A stretch of DNA of 54,026 nt from Bifidobacteriaceae bacterium (GTDB lineage: Bacteria; Actinomycetota; Actinomycetes; Actinomycetales; WQXJ01): assembly GCA_031278655.1 (NCBI GenBank), contig JAITJZ010000088.1, positions 1 through 54,026 of the forward strand. The letters run 5' to 3'. Position numbers and translations under genes: made by a program. The notes below the pieces were generated by a model. The model did not search any database and was not told the origin of the DNA. It saw only the letters and a list, made by a program, of their open reading frames with translations. Shown piece by piece: positions 1 to 8,667 of the stretch (the first letter of the stretch is position 1; every line of letters begins with the position of its first letter).

Positions 1-73
1 AGGCGGCGCATAAGCCCTGGTCGCGCGCGGGGGGCCGACACGGGCGCGGCGCCGGCGGCCTGCGCCAGGGCAT

Positions 74-118
74 GTAAGTCCGGTCAAGTTGCGCGGCGGC
101 GAAAGTGACCGGGGTTAG
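74..118. repeat. Diverged copy of the CCGGTCAAGTT hairpin element
   Basis: Contains CCGGTCAAGTT and, about 13 nt later, a decayed right arm ending GTGACCGGGGTTA. It matches the outline of the two better-preserved elements at 25256-25303 and 25423-25471. The right arm has lost perfect complementarity. No coding function is evident. Confidence 0.55.
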
Positions 119-342
119 CCACAGGGCCGGGGCGCGCCGCGCCCGCCGCAGCCTCCATTGCCCAGGTGCCGAGCGCCTTGCCCGACTCGTCCGCTTCGAG
201 CCCGGGCGGCCGTCCGGGGTCAACTCCGCGGCGCGGGCCGCCGGCCCGTCAGGGGCCGCCAGAAATGATCGGCCTGTGGATGACGCCCCGGCATGTCGGC
301 CCACCCGGTGCCAGGCCGGCCGCCGCCGGGCGCCGCGTGCGG

Positions 343-348
343 TAGACT
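343..348 (+). promoter_or_regulatory. Probable -10 box (TAGACT) for rpsB
   Basis: TAGACT is preceded by GCGTGCGG. The same context (GCGTGCGA-TAGACT) is found ahead of the LacI gene at 14250-14255. No clear -35 box is seen. Initiation here would give rpsB a leader of about 170 nt, long enough for S2 autoregulation, though no specific structure was resolved. Confidence 0.45.
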
Positions 349-523
349 GCCATCCGGCTGTCCAAAAGGGCGGCCAAATTCGCGTGCTCCCAAGCCTGGC
401 CCTGGCGCCAGGTGTGGGCGGACTCGGTCCGGGCACCCGCCCGGCTTCCTTCCCGCGGCAGCACCAGGCGCTTGACCAGCCAACACGGGCTGCGAAGGCG
501 AATAACCGAGAGGACAACCAGAC

Positions 524-1687
524 ATGGCCATTGTCACCATGCGCCAGCTGCTCGACAGCGGCGTGCATTTTGGGCACCAGACCCGGCGCTGGAACCCCAA
601 GATGAAGCGTTTCATCCTGACCGAGCGCAACGGCATCTACATCATCGATTTGGGCCAGACGCTGGCGCACATCGACAACGCCTACCAGTTCATCAAGCAG
701 ACCGTGGCCCGGGGCGGGTCGCTGCTGTTCATCGGCACCAAGAAGCAGGCCCAGGAAGCGGTCCAGGAGCAGGCCACGCGTGTCGGCATGCCCTATGTCA
801 ACGAGCGCTGGCTGGGCGGCATGCTGACCAACTTCCAGACCATCTCCAAGCGCCTGTCGCGTCTGAAGGAACTCGAGGACATGAACCTCGAGGACTCGGC
901 CGGCAGCGCTTACACCAAGAAGGAGCGGCTGATGATGAGCCGCGAGCGGGACAAGCTCGCGCGCACGCTCGGCGGCATCCGCACCATGCACAAGCTGCCC
1001 TCCGCGGTCTGGGTGGTGGACACCAAGAAGGAGCACCTGGCGATCGACGAGGCCCGCAAACTCGGCCTGCCGATCGTGGCTGTCCTCGACACCAACGCCG
1101 ACCCGGATGAGGTCGACTACGCCATCCCCGGCAACGATGACGCCATCCGGGCTGTTGGGTTGCTCACCCGTGTGATGGCGGACGCAGTGGCCGAAGGCCT
1201 GGTCGAGCGGCATGCCGCCAAGGAGAAGGCGGGCGAGGACTCGCAGCCGCCGGCCGAGCCGCTGGCCGAATGGGAGCAGGAGTTGTTGAACGCGCCGTCG
1301 TTCGACGCCACGGCGCCGCTGAGCGAGGAGGCGGCGGCGGTGGTGGCCGCCGCGCGCCCGGAGACCAGCGCCGTCGCCAAGGCTGAGGCGACCATCGACG
1401 GCCGCGAGGCGCCGCCGGTCAAGGAGGTCGACGCCCCCGCCAAGCCGGCCCCGGCGACTGACGGCACGCCCGCCGATGTCGTCGCCGCCGCCGAGGGCCA
1501 AGTGCCCGGCGCCGAGGTCACCGACGAGGCCGCCGAGGAGCCGTTGGCGCAGCCGGTGTCCGATGCCGTGGCGCAGGCCAACGCCGATGAGGCCGACCCA
1601 GCGCCGCCGGTGACGGCCAGCACCATCGAAGCTGAGATCACTGACACGGCAACCGCCGAAGCAGTCCCAACCGAAGCGAGGAAGTAG
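524..1687 (+). CDS. rpsB: 30S ribosomal protein S2, with long acidic C-terminal tail
   Basis: S2 binds the head/body hinge of the 30S subunit and recruits S1-like factors. The N-terminus ([22 protein letters not shown]) and the block '[14 protein letters not shown]...[10 protein letters not shown]' are unmistakable S2. The globular S2 domain ends around residue 235. The remaining ~150 residues are an Ala/Glu/Pro/Val-rich tail without recognisable domains, making the protein (387 aa) clearly longer than the usual 230-330 aa. The ATG at 524 follows GAGAGGA with normal spacing. It is the first gene of the rpsB-tsf pair, with tsf starting 8 nt after the TAG stop. The start and identity are secure; the role of the tail is unknown. 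Confidence 0.97.
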   Translation: MAIVTMRQLLDSGVHFGHQTRRWNPKMKRFILTERNGIYIIDLGQTLAHIDNAYQFIKQTVARGGSLLFIGTKKQAQEAVQEQATRVGMPYVNERWLGGMLTNFQTISKRLSRLKELEDMNLEDSAGSAYTKKERLMMSRERDKLARTLGGIRTMHKLPSAVWVVDTKKEHLAIDEARKLGLPIVAVLDTNADPDEVDYAIPGNDDAIRAVGLLTRVMADAVAEGLVERHAAKEKAGEDSQPPAEPLAEWEQELLNAPSFDATAPLSEEAAAVVAAARPETSAVAKAEATIDGREAPPVKEVDAPAKPAPATDGTPADVVAAAEGQVPGAEVTDEAAEEPLAQPVSDAVAQANADEADPAPPVTASTIEAEITDTATAEAVPTEARK

Positions 1688-1695
1688 CAAAACCG

Positions 1696-2541
1696 ATGGC
1701 AAACTACACCACTGCCGACATCAAGGCGCTCAGGGAGAAGACCGGCGCGGGCATGCTCGACGTCAAGAAGGCGCTGGACGAGGCTGACGGCGACCAAGCC
1801 AAAGCCTTGGAGATCATCCGGGTCAAGGGACTCAAGGGCTTGGCCAAACGCGAGGGCCGGTCGACATCGGACGGCTTGGTCGCGGCGGAGGTCGTCAAGA
1901 CCGAAGACGGCCAGACCGGCGTGTTGATCGAACTCAACTCGGAGACGGACTTCGTCGCCAAGTCGGAGCCGTTCATCGAGCTGGCGAATCAGGTTCTGGG
2001 CGCCGCCGCCGCGCTGGCCAGCGAGGACACCGCCTTGGTGCTGGGTTCGCCGTTGACCTCGGCCAAGGGCACTGTCCAGGACCAGATCGACCAGGTGTCG
2101 GCGGCGCTGGGCGAGCGCATCCAGCTGCGCCGCGTCGGCGTGGTCAGCGGCGAGCATGTCGAGGTCTACCTGCACCGGACCAACAAGGATCTGCCGCCGC
2201 AGGTCGGCGTGCTGGTCGCGACCGACGCCAAGGGCGCCAAGGTGGCCCACGACATCGCCATGCACATCGCCGCCTATTCGCCGACTTATTTGAACCGCGA
2301 GGCGGTGCCGCCTGAGACGGTCGCGGCCGAACGGCGCATCGCCGAGGAGACGGCTGTGGCCGAGGGTAAGAATGAGAAGGCCATCCCGAAGATCGTCGAG
2401 GGCCGCCTGAATGGGTTCTTCAAGGAGAATGTGCTGCTGGACCAGGCTTTCGCCAAGGACCCGAAGACCACGGTCGGCAAGGTGGCGGCCGAGGCGGGGG
2501 GCGTGGTCGACGGTTTTGTCCGCTTCCGGGTCGGGGCCTGA
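1696..2541 (+). CDS. tsf: Elongation factor Ts
   Basis: Nucleotide-exchange factor that recycles EF-Tu-GDP. The sequence shows the N-terminal UBA-like module and the EF-Ts signatures '[16 protein letters not shown]' (about residues 11-26) and '[11 protein letters not shown]' (about residues 81-91), followed by the core dimerisation region with 'VALKKRIQL'-type helices (here ERIQLRRV). At 281 aa it is a normal actinobacterial length. It lies 8 nt downstream of rpsB and is almost certainly co-transcribed with it; GAGGAAG at the end of rpsB serves as the ribosome binding site. Nothing unusual was noted. Confidence 0.97.
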   Translation: MANYTTADIKALREKTGAGMLDVKKALDEADGDQAKALEIIRVKGLKGLAKREGRSTSDGLVAAEVVKTEDGQTGVLIELNSETDFVAKSEPFIELANQVLGAAAALASEDTALVLGSPLTSAKGTVQDQIDQVSAALGERIQLRRVGVVSGEHVEVYLHRTNKDLPPQVGVLVATDAKGAKVAHDIAMHIAAYSPTYLNREAVPPETVAAERRIAEETAVAEGKNEKAIPKIVEGRLNGFFKENVLLDQAFAKDPKTTVGKVAAEAGGVVDGFVRFRVGA

Positions 2542-2567
2542 CGAGCCGGGCCGGCGAGGGAGCCGAC

Positions 2568-3302
2568 ATGGGAGCCGCCGATTTGCGCCGACCCGAGGGG
2601 CGCCGGGTGATGTTGAAACTGTCTGGCGAGGCCTTCGGCGGCGGCGCGCTCGGGGTCGACCCGGACGTGGTGACCTCGATCGCCCGGCAGATCGCCAAGG
2701 CCGTGGGGAACGGCATCCAAGTCGCCATAGTGGTGGGTGGTGGTAATTTCTTCCGCGGCGCGGAGCTGGCCGAACGCGGCATGGACCGGGCGCGGGCGGA
2801 TTACATGGGCATGCTTGGGACGGTCATGAACTGCCTGGCGCTGCAGGATTTCTGCGAGCAGGCGGGCGTGCCGACGCGGGTCCAGACCGCCATCTCGATG
2901 GGTCAGGTGGCGGAGAGCTACATCCCGTTGCGGGCCGTCCGCCACCTTGAGAAGGGCCGGGTGGTGATCTTCGGCGCGGGGGCGGGCCTGCCTTACTTCT
3001 CGACCGACACGGTCGCCGCCCAACGGGCGCTGGAGACCCGTTGCCAGGTCTTGTTGATGGCCAAGAACGGGGTCGACGGTGTTTACACGGCCGATCCCAA
3101 CCAGGACCCGTCCGCCACCAAGTTGAGCCGCATCACCTATGAGGACGCCTTGGCCATGAACTTGAAGGTGGTCGACGCGGCGGCTTTCTCGTTGTGCATG
3201 GAGAACCGCCTGCCGATGGTCGTGTTCCGTCTGGACGGACCGGATCAGGTGGCGCGCGCGCTTGAGGGCGAACGGCTCGGTACCCTGGTAACGGCCGCGT
3301 AA
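2568..3302 (+). CDS. pyrH: UMP kinase
   Basis: Phosphorylates UMP to UDP in pyrimidine nucleotide synthesis; hexameric enzyme of the amino-acid-kinase fold. Visible motifs are '[12 protein letters not shown]' near the N-terminus, the glycine-rich '[10 protein letters not shown]' (around residue 58), '[11 protein letters not shown]' for nucleotide binding and '[12 protein letters not shown]' near residue 165. The length of 244 aa is typical. The ATG at 2568 follows a GAGGGAG ribosome binding site, 26 nt after tsf. It sits between tsf and frr as in most actinobacteria and probably belongs to the same transcription unit. Confidence 0.96.
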   Translation: MGAADLRRPEGRRVMLKLSGEAFGGGALGVDPDVVTSIARQIAKAVGNGIQVAIVVGGGNFFRGAELAERGMDRARADYMGMLGTVMNCLALQDFCEQAGVPTRVQTAISMGQVAESYIPLRAVRHLEKGRVVIFGAGAGLPYFSTDTVAAQRALETRCQVLLMAKNGVDGVYTADPNQDPSATKLSRITYEDALAMNLKVVDAAAFSLCMENRLPMVVFRLDGPDQVARALEGERLGTLVTAA

Positions 3303-3354
3303 GAAGGGTTCGCGGCGCGCCGTCGCGCCGCCGAGGACGTAAGGGAGCAAGTAC

Positions 3355-3912
3355 ATGATCGCTGATGTGTTGAAGGACGCCGGGCGTCGGATGGATCGGT
3401 CGGTTGAGAACGCCGCCGGTGAGTTCCAGGCGATTCGCACCGGCCGCGCCAACAAGGCGCTGTTCGACCGGATCGAAGTCGACTATTACGGGACGCCCAC
3501 GCCGCTGCAATCGCTGGCTTCGATCGCGGTGCGCGAGGCCCGCACGGTCGCCATCACGCCCTACGACCGCACCGCCATGGCCACCATCGAGAAGGCCATC
3601 CGCAACTCTGATCTGGGCGTCAACCCATCGGATGACGGCGATGTGATCATGATCAACCTGCCGGAGCTGACCGCTGAGCGGCGCAAGGAGTACGTCAAGC
3701 TGGCGCGCACACGCGCTGAGGAGGGCCGCGTCAGCGTCCGCCAGGCGCGCCACAAGGCCAAAGAGGCGTTGGCGCGGATCCTCAAGGACGGCGAGGCCGG
3801 CGAGGACGATGTCCGCCACGCCGAGAAGGAACTCGACACCTTGACCAAGTCTCACATCGCCAAGGTCGACGCCTTGTTGTCGCACAAGGAAGCCGAACTG
3901 CTTGAGGTCTGA
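3355..3912 (+). CDS. frr: Ribosome recycling factor
   Basis: Splits post-termination ribosomes together with EF-G. The 185-aa length is standard and the sequence shows 'GEFQAIRTGRAN', 'YYGTPTPLQSLASI' and the C-terminal helix 'RRKEYVKLARTRAEEGRVSVRQARHKAK', all diagnostic of RRF. The ATG at 3355 is preceded by AAGGGAG. The stop codon overlaps the start of cdsA by one base (TGATG), so translation of the two is probably coupled. Confidence 0.97.
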   Translation: MIADVLKDAGRRMDRSVENAAGEFQAIRTGRANKALFDRIEVDYYGTPTPLQSLASIAVREARTVAITPYDRTAMATIEKAIRNSDLGVNPSDDGDVIMINLPELTAERRKEYVKLARTRAEEGRVSVRQARHKAKEALARILKDGEAGEDDVRHAEKELDTLTKSHIAKVDALLSHKEAELLEV

Positions 3913-4814
3913 TGGCGGCGCTCACACCTGAGTCTCCGGCGCCGCCCGCCAAGGCGCCTGGCAGCGGCCGCGATTTGGCGGTGGCGGTGCCGACCGCGCT
4001 CGGTTTGATCGTCTTGCTCCTGGCCAGCGTCATTTTTGGGCCGTGGCCGCTGGTCGGCTTGGTGGTGGTGGCCTTGGCTTTGGCTCTGCGCGAGTTGACT
4101 CAGGCGCTGGCCCGCGTCGGCCTGCGCGTGCCCTATCTGCCGCTGGTGGTGGGCGCCGTGTTCACGCAGTTGGCGGCCGCGTGGTCGGGTCCGCCAGGCG
4201 TGGTGGTGGGGATTTTCTTGACGCTGGCGGCGGGTTTGGCTTGGCGAGTTTTGGAGGGCGAAAGCCGCCCCGCGCCCGATGCCGCCGGCCCGGTTAGCGC
4301 TAACACGGGGGGTTTGGTGCAGGACCTCTACGCCACCGCCTTCACCACCGTTTATCTGCCGACCTTGGCGGCGCTGGTGGTTCTGCTCGGCTTCCTGCCG
4401 GACGGGCGGTGGCTGGTGCTGCTGTTGGTGGCGGTGCCGGTGGCCTCTGACACCGGCGGCTACTTCGCCGGCTCCGCCTTCGGCAAACACAAACTGGCCC
4501 CCAGGATCAGCCCCAAGAAGACCTGGGAGGGACTGGCCGGGTCGGTCCTGCTGGCGCTGGTGGCCGGGGTTGGCGGCATGGCGCTGATGGGCCGGCCGTA
4601 GTACTTCGGCGCCGCCCTGGCGGTCTTGGGCGCGCTCGCGGCGACCCTCGGCGACCTGGCGGAGTCATTGCTCAAACGGGCCATCGGCATCAAGGACATG
4701 GGCAATCTGCTGCCGGGCCACGGCGGTGTGCTCGACCGCGTGGACTCGATCCTGATGACGGCCCCGTTCTTCTACGCGGTCATAACGCTGTTCGGGAACG
4801 AGGTCTTCGGATGA
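3912..4814 (+). CDS. cdsA: Phosphatidate cytidylyltransferase (CDP-DAG synthase), interrupted by an in-frame TAG
   Basis: CdsA makes CDP-diacylglycerol from phosphatidate and CTP at the membrane, the entry to phospholipid synthesis. The frame opening at 3912 encodes several hydrophobic membrane segments and '[16 protein letters not shown]', then meets TAG at 4599-4601 (codon 230). Without any frameshift the same frame continues with '[19 protein letters not shown]' and the family signature '[20 protein letters not shown]...DRVD', ending at TGA 4812-4814 (300 codons in total). A protein stopping at 4601 would lack the signature and presumably activity. Trp or Gln is a plausible ancestral residue, since TGG or CAG differs from TAG by one base. 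Alternatives are a sequencing or assembly error, stop-codon readthrough, or true inactivation. rlmN overlaps the end by ATGA, so the downstream half keeps normal operon spacing. Confidence 0.85.
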
Positions 4815-5935
4815 CGCCCGCCGCTCCCGCGGAGGCGACCGCGCGGCATCGGGCAACCAAACCGCCCCGGCACCTGGCCGACCTGACGCCGGACGAGCGC
4901 GACGCCTGGGCCGGCGAGCTGGGGCTGGCGCGAATGCGTGTCCGCCAGGTGGCGCGGCACTACTTCGCGCGGCTGGAGCGGCGGGCGGAGGCGATGACCG
5001 ACCTGCCCAAGGGCGGGCGCGGCGAGTTGGTGGCCGGGCTGCTGCCCGAACTGCTGACGAGGGCCGGGCGGCGGACGGCTGACGGGGGCGCCACGGTCAA
5101 GACCGTCTACCGCTTGTTCGACGGCGCGCCGGTCGAAACTGTGCTCATGGGTTATCCGGGGCGGGCCACTGTCTGTGTTTCCAGCCAGGCCGGCTGCGGC
5201 ATGGCTTGCCCGTTCTGCGCCACCGGCAAACTCGGGCTGCGGCGGAATCTGTCGGCCGGGGAGATCGCCGAGCAGGTCCGCCTGGCGGCGGCGGAGGTGG
5301 CGGCCGGAAGCCTGGGGCCTGGCTCGGCGCGGCGGCTCAGCAACGTTGTCTTCATGGGCATGGGCGAGCCGCTGGCCAATTACCGGGCCGTGGTGACGGC
5401 GGTCCGCGCCATCGTCGCCGCCCCGCCGGCCGGTTTCGGCATTTCGGCGCGCGGCCTGACGATCTCCACCTGCGGGCTGATTCCGGGCATGGAACGCCTC
5501 GCGGGCGAGGGCCTGCCCCTGCGCCTGGCCGTCTCCCTGCACGCCCCGGACGACGAAGCCCGCGACCGGCTGGTCCCGATCAACCGGCGTTACGGCGTCG
5601 AGCCCACCGTGGCGGCCGCTCATCGCTATTTCCAGGCCACCGGACGGCGAGTCTCGATCGAATACGCGCTCATCCGCGATATTAATGACCAAGGGTGGCG
5701 GGCGTCCGCCCTCGCGCGGCTGCTTGGGCGCCACGGGACCGGTTGGGCGCATGTCAACCCGATCCCGTTGAATCCGGTGGCCGGCTCGATCTGGACGGCC
5801 AGCCGCCCGGCGGCGCAGGCTGAGTTTGTGCGCCGGCTCGAGGATGCGGGATTGACGGTGACTTTGCGAGACACTAGAGGGCAGGACATCGAGGGCGCCT
5901 GCGGACAGTTGGCGGCCAAGGAGGTTATGAACTGA
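4811..5935 (+). CDS. rlmN: Dual-specificity rRNA/tRNA (adenine-C2) methyltransferase RlmN
   Basis: Radical-SAM enzyme that methylates A2503 of 23S rRNA and A37 of some tRNAs. The CxxxCxxC cluster motif is present as CGMACPFC (Cys129, Cys133, Cys136), followed by '[11 protein letters not shown]', the SAM-binding GEP motif of this family, and 'CGLIPGM' and '[11 protein letters not shown]' blocks. The C-terminal '[19 protein letters not shown]' contains the second conserved Cys needed for the methyl-transfer intermediate. The length of 374 aa is typical. The start ATG overlaps the cdsA stop as ATGA, indicating translational coupling. Confidence 0.95.
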   Translation: MTPAAPAEATARHRATKPPRHLADLTPDERDAWAGELGLARMRVRQVARHYFARLERRAEAMTDLPKGGRGELVAGLLPELLTRAGRRTADGGATVKTVYRLFDGAPVETVLMGYPGRATVCVSSQAGCGMACPFCATGKLGLRRNLSAGEIAEQVRLAAAEVAAGSLGPGSARRLSNVVFMGMGEPLANYRAVVTAVRAIVAAPPAGFGISARGLTISTCGLIPGMERLAGEGLPLRLAVSLHAPDDEARDRLVPINRRYGVEPTVAAAHRYFQATGRRVSIEYALIRDINDQGWRASALARLLGRHGTGWAHVNPIPLNPVAGSIWTASRPAAQAEFVRRLEDAGLTVTLRDTRGQDIEGACGQLAAKEVMN

Positions 5936-6483
5936 TGGCAGACCTATTTCGCCGGGCCAAGAGCGGGCGGGGCTACGACACCCATGAGGTCGACGACTTC
6001 TTCGCCCGCGCCCAAGCCGTCTACGAGGGCCGTTCGGCCGAGCGGATGGGGCCGGAGACGGTCCGCACCGCGGCTTTCAGCCAGGTCAGAGGCGGTTATG
6101 ACGAGCCGCAGGTGGACGGCGCGCTGGACCGCCTGGACAACGCCTTCACCCGCAAACAGCGGGCGGAGTTCATCGCCGAACACGGCCAGCAAGCCTGGTT
6201 GGACAAGATCATCGAGCGCGCCACGACCCTCTATGACCGCCTTGGGCGCCCGGACGGCCAGAAGTTCGCCCCGGCCGAACGCGGCCAACCGGGCTACGAC
6301 CGCGCCCAGGTGGACGCTCTCCTGCGCCGGCTGGCGGATTATTTCAACAGCGGCGCGCCCTTGGCCTCGGCCGATGTGCGCCACGCCGTTTTCACCCCGG
6401 TCAGGGGCAAGCGCGGCTACGCCATGGGCCCGGTCGACGCCTTCCTGGACCGCGCCCTGGAAGTGATCCTGGCCGCCGAATAG
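5935..6483 (+). CDS. DivIVA-motif repeat protein
   Basis: A 182-aa soluble protein, in the position where actinobacteria often carry a small DivIVA-domain gene after rlmN. Four copies of the DivIVA N-terminal motif G-Y-(D)-x-x-x-V-D-x-F/L-L can be aligned: residues 13-26 (GYDTHEVDDFFARA), 54-67 (GYDEPQVDGALDRL), 120-133 (GYDRAQVDALLRRL) and 161-174 (GYAMGPVDAFLDRA), mostly preceded by an 'F..VRG'-type stretch. The long coiled coil of true DivIVA/Wag31 is missing. It starts within the rlmN stop (TGATG) with AAGGAGG upstream. A role at the pole or septum is inference from the motif only. Confidence 0.8.
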   Translation: MADLFRRAKSGRGYDTHEVDDFFARAQAVYEGRSAERMGPETVRTAAFSQVRGGYDEPQVDGALDRLDNAFTRKQRAEFIAEHGQQAWLDKIIERATTLYDRLGRPDGQKFAPAERGQPGYDRAQVDALLRRLADYFNSGAPLASADVRHAVFTPVRGKRGYAMGPVDAFLDRALEVILAAE

Positions 6484-6525
6484 CGCCCGGCGCCGGACCT
6501 GCCAGCCCGCCAGCCCGGCGGCTTC

Positions 6526-6553
6526 GGCCAACGGTCCCTGGTCTGGCCTTTTT
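6526..6553 (+). terminator. Candidate terminator after the rpsB-DivIVA block
   Basis: GGCCA and TGGCC are separated by 13 nt and followed directly by TTTTTCGTTT, one of the few T-runs in the window. The stem is short (5 bp), so this is a weak intrinsic-terminator call, but the position 43 nt after a gene end fits. Confidence 0.4.
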
Positions 6554-6560
6554 CGTTTCG

Positions 6561-6612
6561 TACACTGCCTAAGGCTGCCCATGGCCGCCTGAGGCCGCCT
6601 CAGGCTGCCTCA
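6561..6612. repeat. Ten-bp-period tandem repeat (GGCYGCCTNA-like)
   Basis: About five successive decamers (CACTGCCTAA, GGCTGCCCAT, GGCCGCCTGA, GGCCGCCTCA, GGCTGCCTCA) lie in the leader of the DASS transporter gene. The period is close to one helical turn. Neighbouring units are partly self-complementary (CTGAGGC/GCCTCAG), so RNA hairpins are also possible. Confidence 0.5.
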
Positions 6613-6672
6613 GCGCTCGCAGCCGTGCTAGCGAAACACCACAGCAGCGTTCCAGAGTTGGAGGAGCCCCGA

Positions 6673-8205
6673 ATGGCATCAGGTTCGCCGGTCCGCGATT
6701 CTCATCGTCTTCATCTTCTGCCTGAGGCCCGGTCGCGGGTTTTCACCCGGCGGCGCATCGGCTTGGTGCTTGGCCCGGCTTTGTTCTTGGTCTGTTGTTT
6801 CGCCATGCCCGCTGTCGAGCCGGAAGGGACCGTGGGCTTGGCGGGCAACCGCTCGGCCGGGGTTGTCGCCGGGGTGCTCTGCCTGATGGCGGTCTGGTGG
6901 ATGACCGAGGTCCTGCCGTTGTACGTGACGGCGTTCGTGCCGCTGGTGGCCTTCCCGCTTCTGCAAGTCACCACCATCGACCTGGCGGCGGCGCCGTACG
7001 CCAACAAGACGATCTTTCTTTTCCTGGGCGGATTCGTGCTGGCCATGGCGATGGAGCGGTGGAACCTGCACCGCCGGGTGGCGATCTGGGTGATCCTGGC
7101 GGTGGGATCGAAGCCCCGGGCCGTCCTGTTCGGCTTCATGCTGGCGACATCGTTCCTGTCGTTGTGGGTCTCCAACACCGCCACGGCGGTGATGATGCTG
7201 CCCATCGCCACATCGGTGCTGAAACTGGTCGAATCCGTGACCAAGCGGCAGGACAAGGGCTTCCGGATCGCCATGGTGCTGTCGATCGCCTACGGCGCCT
7301 CGATCGGCTCTTTCGGCACCCCGATCGCCTCGCCGCCCAACGCCATCGCCATCGGCTACCTGGCGGAGCAGGGCATCAACATCACCTTCTTCGACTGGAT
7401 GAAGGTCGGCATGCCGCTGTGGGCGGTCTTCCTGATCATCGGCTGGTTCCTGCTGACCTTTGTGACCAGCCCGCCGGCCGCCAAGGGCGCCATCCCCGGC
7501 CACAAGGAGATCATGCGGGCCGAGTTGGCCAAATTGGGCCAGTTCCACGGGCCTGAGCGCCGCGTCGGCGTCATCTTCCTGCTCTGCGCCTTGACCTGGA
7601 TCACGCACGGCTGGATCGAAGATCTGCTCAAGATTGAGAACTCGGGTCTGACCGACGAGTTGATCGCCGTGGCCGTGATCTTCGTGCTGTTCTTCACGCC
7701 GGTGTCCTTCCGGCGTCCCGGCCGCGCCCTGATGAACTGGGGCGACCTCAAGAACCTGCCCTGGGGCATCCTCTATCTGTTCGGCGGCGGCCTGTCGGTG
7801 GCGGCGCAGGTCGGCACCTCCGGGCTGGCTGTCTGGATCGGGGAGCGGGCCTCCAGCCTGGGCGGGTTGCCGCTGTTCTGGCTGCTGGTCGCCTGCTGCG
7901 CCCTGACCTGGATCATCACCGAGTTCATGTCAAACACGGCGGCGGCGGCCACCCTCATCCCGATCTTCGGCGCCGTGGCCATGGCCCTGGGGTTCTCGCC
8001 CGAGATGCTGGCGATACCGGTCGCCATGGCCGCCTCCTGCGCCTTCATGATGCCCGCCGGCACCCCGCCCAACGCCGTCGCCTACTCGTCCGGGATGATC
8101 CGCATCGGCGACATGAACCGCGCGGGCGCGCTCATCGCCATCGCCGGTGTCGTCATGGTCAGCGTCAACATGTTCATCTGGGGCCGGGTCGCCCTGGGCC
8201 TGTAG
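6673..8205 (+). CDS. SLC13/DASS family anion transporter
   Basis: Predicted sodium-coupled carboxylate (or sulfate-type) symporter of the inner membrane. The 510-aa product has many hydrophobic segments and the two family hallmarks: an SNT motif in each half (SNTATAVMMLPIA near residues 175-190; SNTAAAATLIPIF near residues 417-430) and the 'GTPIASPPNAIAIGY' / 'GTPPNAVAYSSGMI' helix-loop signatures. The track opens the ORF at 6625, but the ATG at 6673 has GGAGGAG six bases upstream and gives a typical N-terminus, so I use it. It stands alone between the translation block and the sugar operon. The substrate cannot be fixed from sequence; C4-dicarboxylates, citrate or sulfate are all possible for this family. 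Confidence 0.88.
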   Translation: MASGSPVRDSHRLHLLPEARSRVFTRRRIGLVLGPALFLVCCFAMPAVEPEGTVGLAGNRSAGVVAGVLCLMAVWWMTEVLPLYVTAFVPLVAFPLLQVTTIDLAAAPYANKTIFLFLGGFVLAMAMERWNLHRRVAIWVILAVGSKPRAVLFGFMLATSFLSLWVSNTATAVMMLPIATSVLKLVESVTKRQDKGFRIAMVLSIAYGASIGSFGTPIASPPNAIAIGYLAEQGINITFFDWMKVGMPLWAVFLIIGWFLLTFVTSPPAAKGAIPGHKEIMRAELAKLGQFHGPERRVGVIFLLCALTWITHGWIEDLLKIENSGLTDELIAVAVIFVLFFTPVSFRRPGRALMNWGDLKNLPWGILYLFGGGLSVAAQVGTSGLAVWIGERASSLGGLPLFWLLVACCALTWIITEFMSNTAAAATLIPIFGAVAMALGFSPEMLAIPVAMAASCAFMMPAGTPPNAVAYSSGMIRIGDMNRAGALIAIAGVVMVSVNMFIWGRVALGL

Positions 8206-8667
8206 CCCCCGGCCTCGTGGGCTGGGACGGCCCCGCGGAAGCGCGGACTCAGGCGGATGGGGCCCAGGGGCTGTCAGCGTTGGCCGGTGACCGGCGGTCC
8301 CTTGGAGTTCTTCGAGCCCGGGTTGGGCTATTGGAACGAGGAAAGGGAGCGCCGCCGCCATGAGACCCACCAGTGCCATGTGGACGCGCCGCCCTGCGTG
8401 GCATAGAATAACAATCCAGTCACGAAACTGTTTAGTGCGGCGCTCTTAGCCGCCTTCATCCGCTCTGACCTGCTAGTTTGTAACGAGGCAGCGCGCTGCC
8501 CGGGCCAAGGGCCGCAGAAAGAAGTTTCGCAAGGACAAAGGTCATGGTTGATTATTTTCGCCCGAGTAGACTCAACAAATCGAAGTCTTAAGCTAAATGC
8601 CTTTCGCGTGAGGCTTCACCAGTTGGCGTCGAGGATGACGTCCCAGAACCTAGAAAGGAAAGCAAAG
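8206..8667. other. Intergenic region ahead of the sugar ABC operon
   Basis: 462 bases with no convincing gene. The 3' half (8400-8667) is more AT-rich than its surroundings, as expected of a promoter and leader. It holds the perfect 14-bp palindrome GGCAGCGCGCTGCC at 8487-8500 and a GTGAGGCTTCAC palindrome near 8606. I could not place a confident -35/-10 pair. Confidence 0.5.
8487..8500. promoter_or_regulatory. Perfect palindrome, possible LacI-family operator
   Basis: GGCAGCGCGCTGCC equals its own reverse complement and lies about 170 nt before the binding-protein gene of an operon that ends in a LacI regulator gene. Its centre is GC rather than the CG usual in LacI-family operators, which weakens the call. 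Confidence 0.3.

Larger units (their letters stand above)
1..523. other. Non-coding region upstream of rpsB
   Basis: No convincing gene was found in these 523 bases. The ORFs called here (105-605, 220-636, 412-1110) are GC-rich frames with low-complexity Arg/Pro/Gly composition that run into rpsB in the wrong frame. The stretch holds a hairpin-element copy near 74-118, a likely -10 box at 343-348 and a leader of about 170 nt before rpsB. Confidence 0.6.

Noticed and set aside
105-636. ORFs 105-605 (+), 220-636 (-) and 412-1110 (+) upstream of and across rpsB
   Set aside because: Arg/Pro/Gly/Ala-rich shadows of GC-rich DNA, overlapping rpsB in the wrong frame and without ribosome binding sites.
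1117-2265. 382-aa minus-strand ORF over rpsB/tsf, and similar long antisense ORFs (2286-3455, 16103-17263, 18030-20474, 23776-25857, 27195-28958, 30264-32519, 36455-39394, 43736-45823)
   Set aside because: All are complements of strongly supported genes and have His/Gln/Arg/Asp-rich composition typical of antisense GC-rich frames.
8360-8449. Short ATG ORF (about 29 codons) before the sugar operon, preceded by a purine-rich stretch
   Set aside because: Composition and spacing are unconvincing and there is no sign of conservation.
8548-8572. TTGATT...TAGACT as a promoter for the binding-protein gene
   Set aside because: The spacer is only 13 bp, too short for a normal sigma-70-type promoter.
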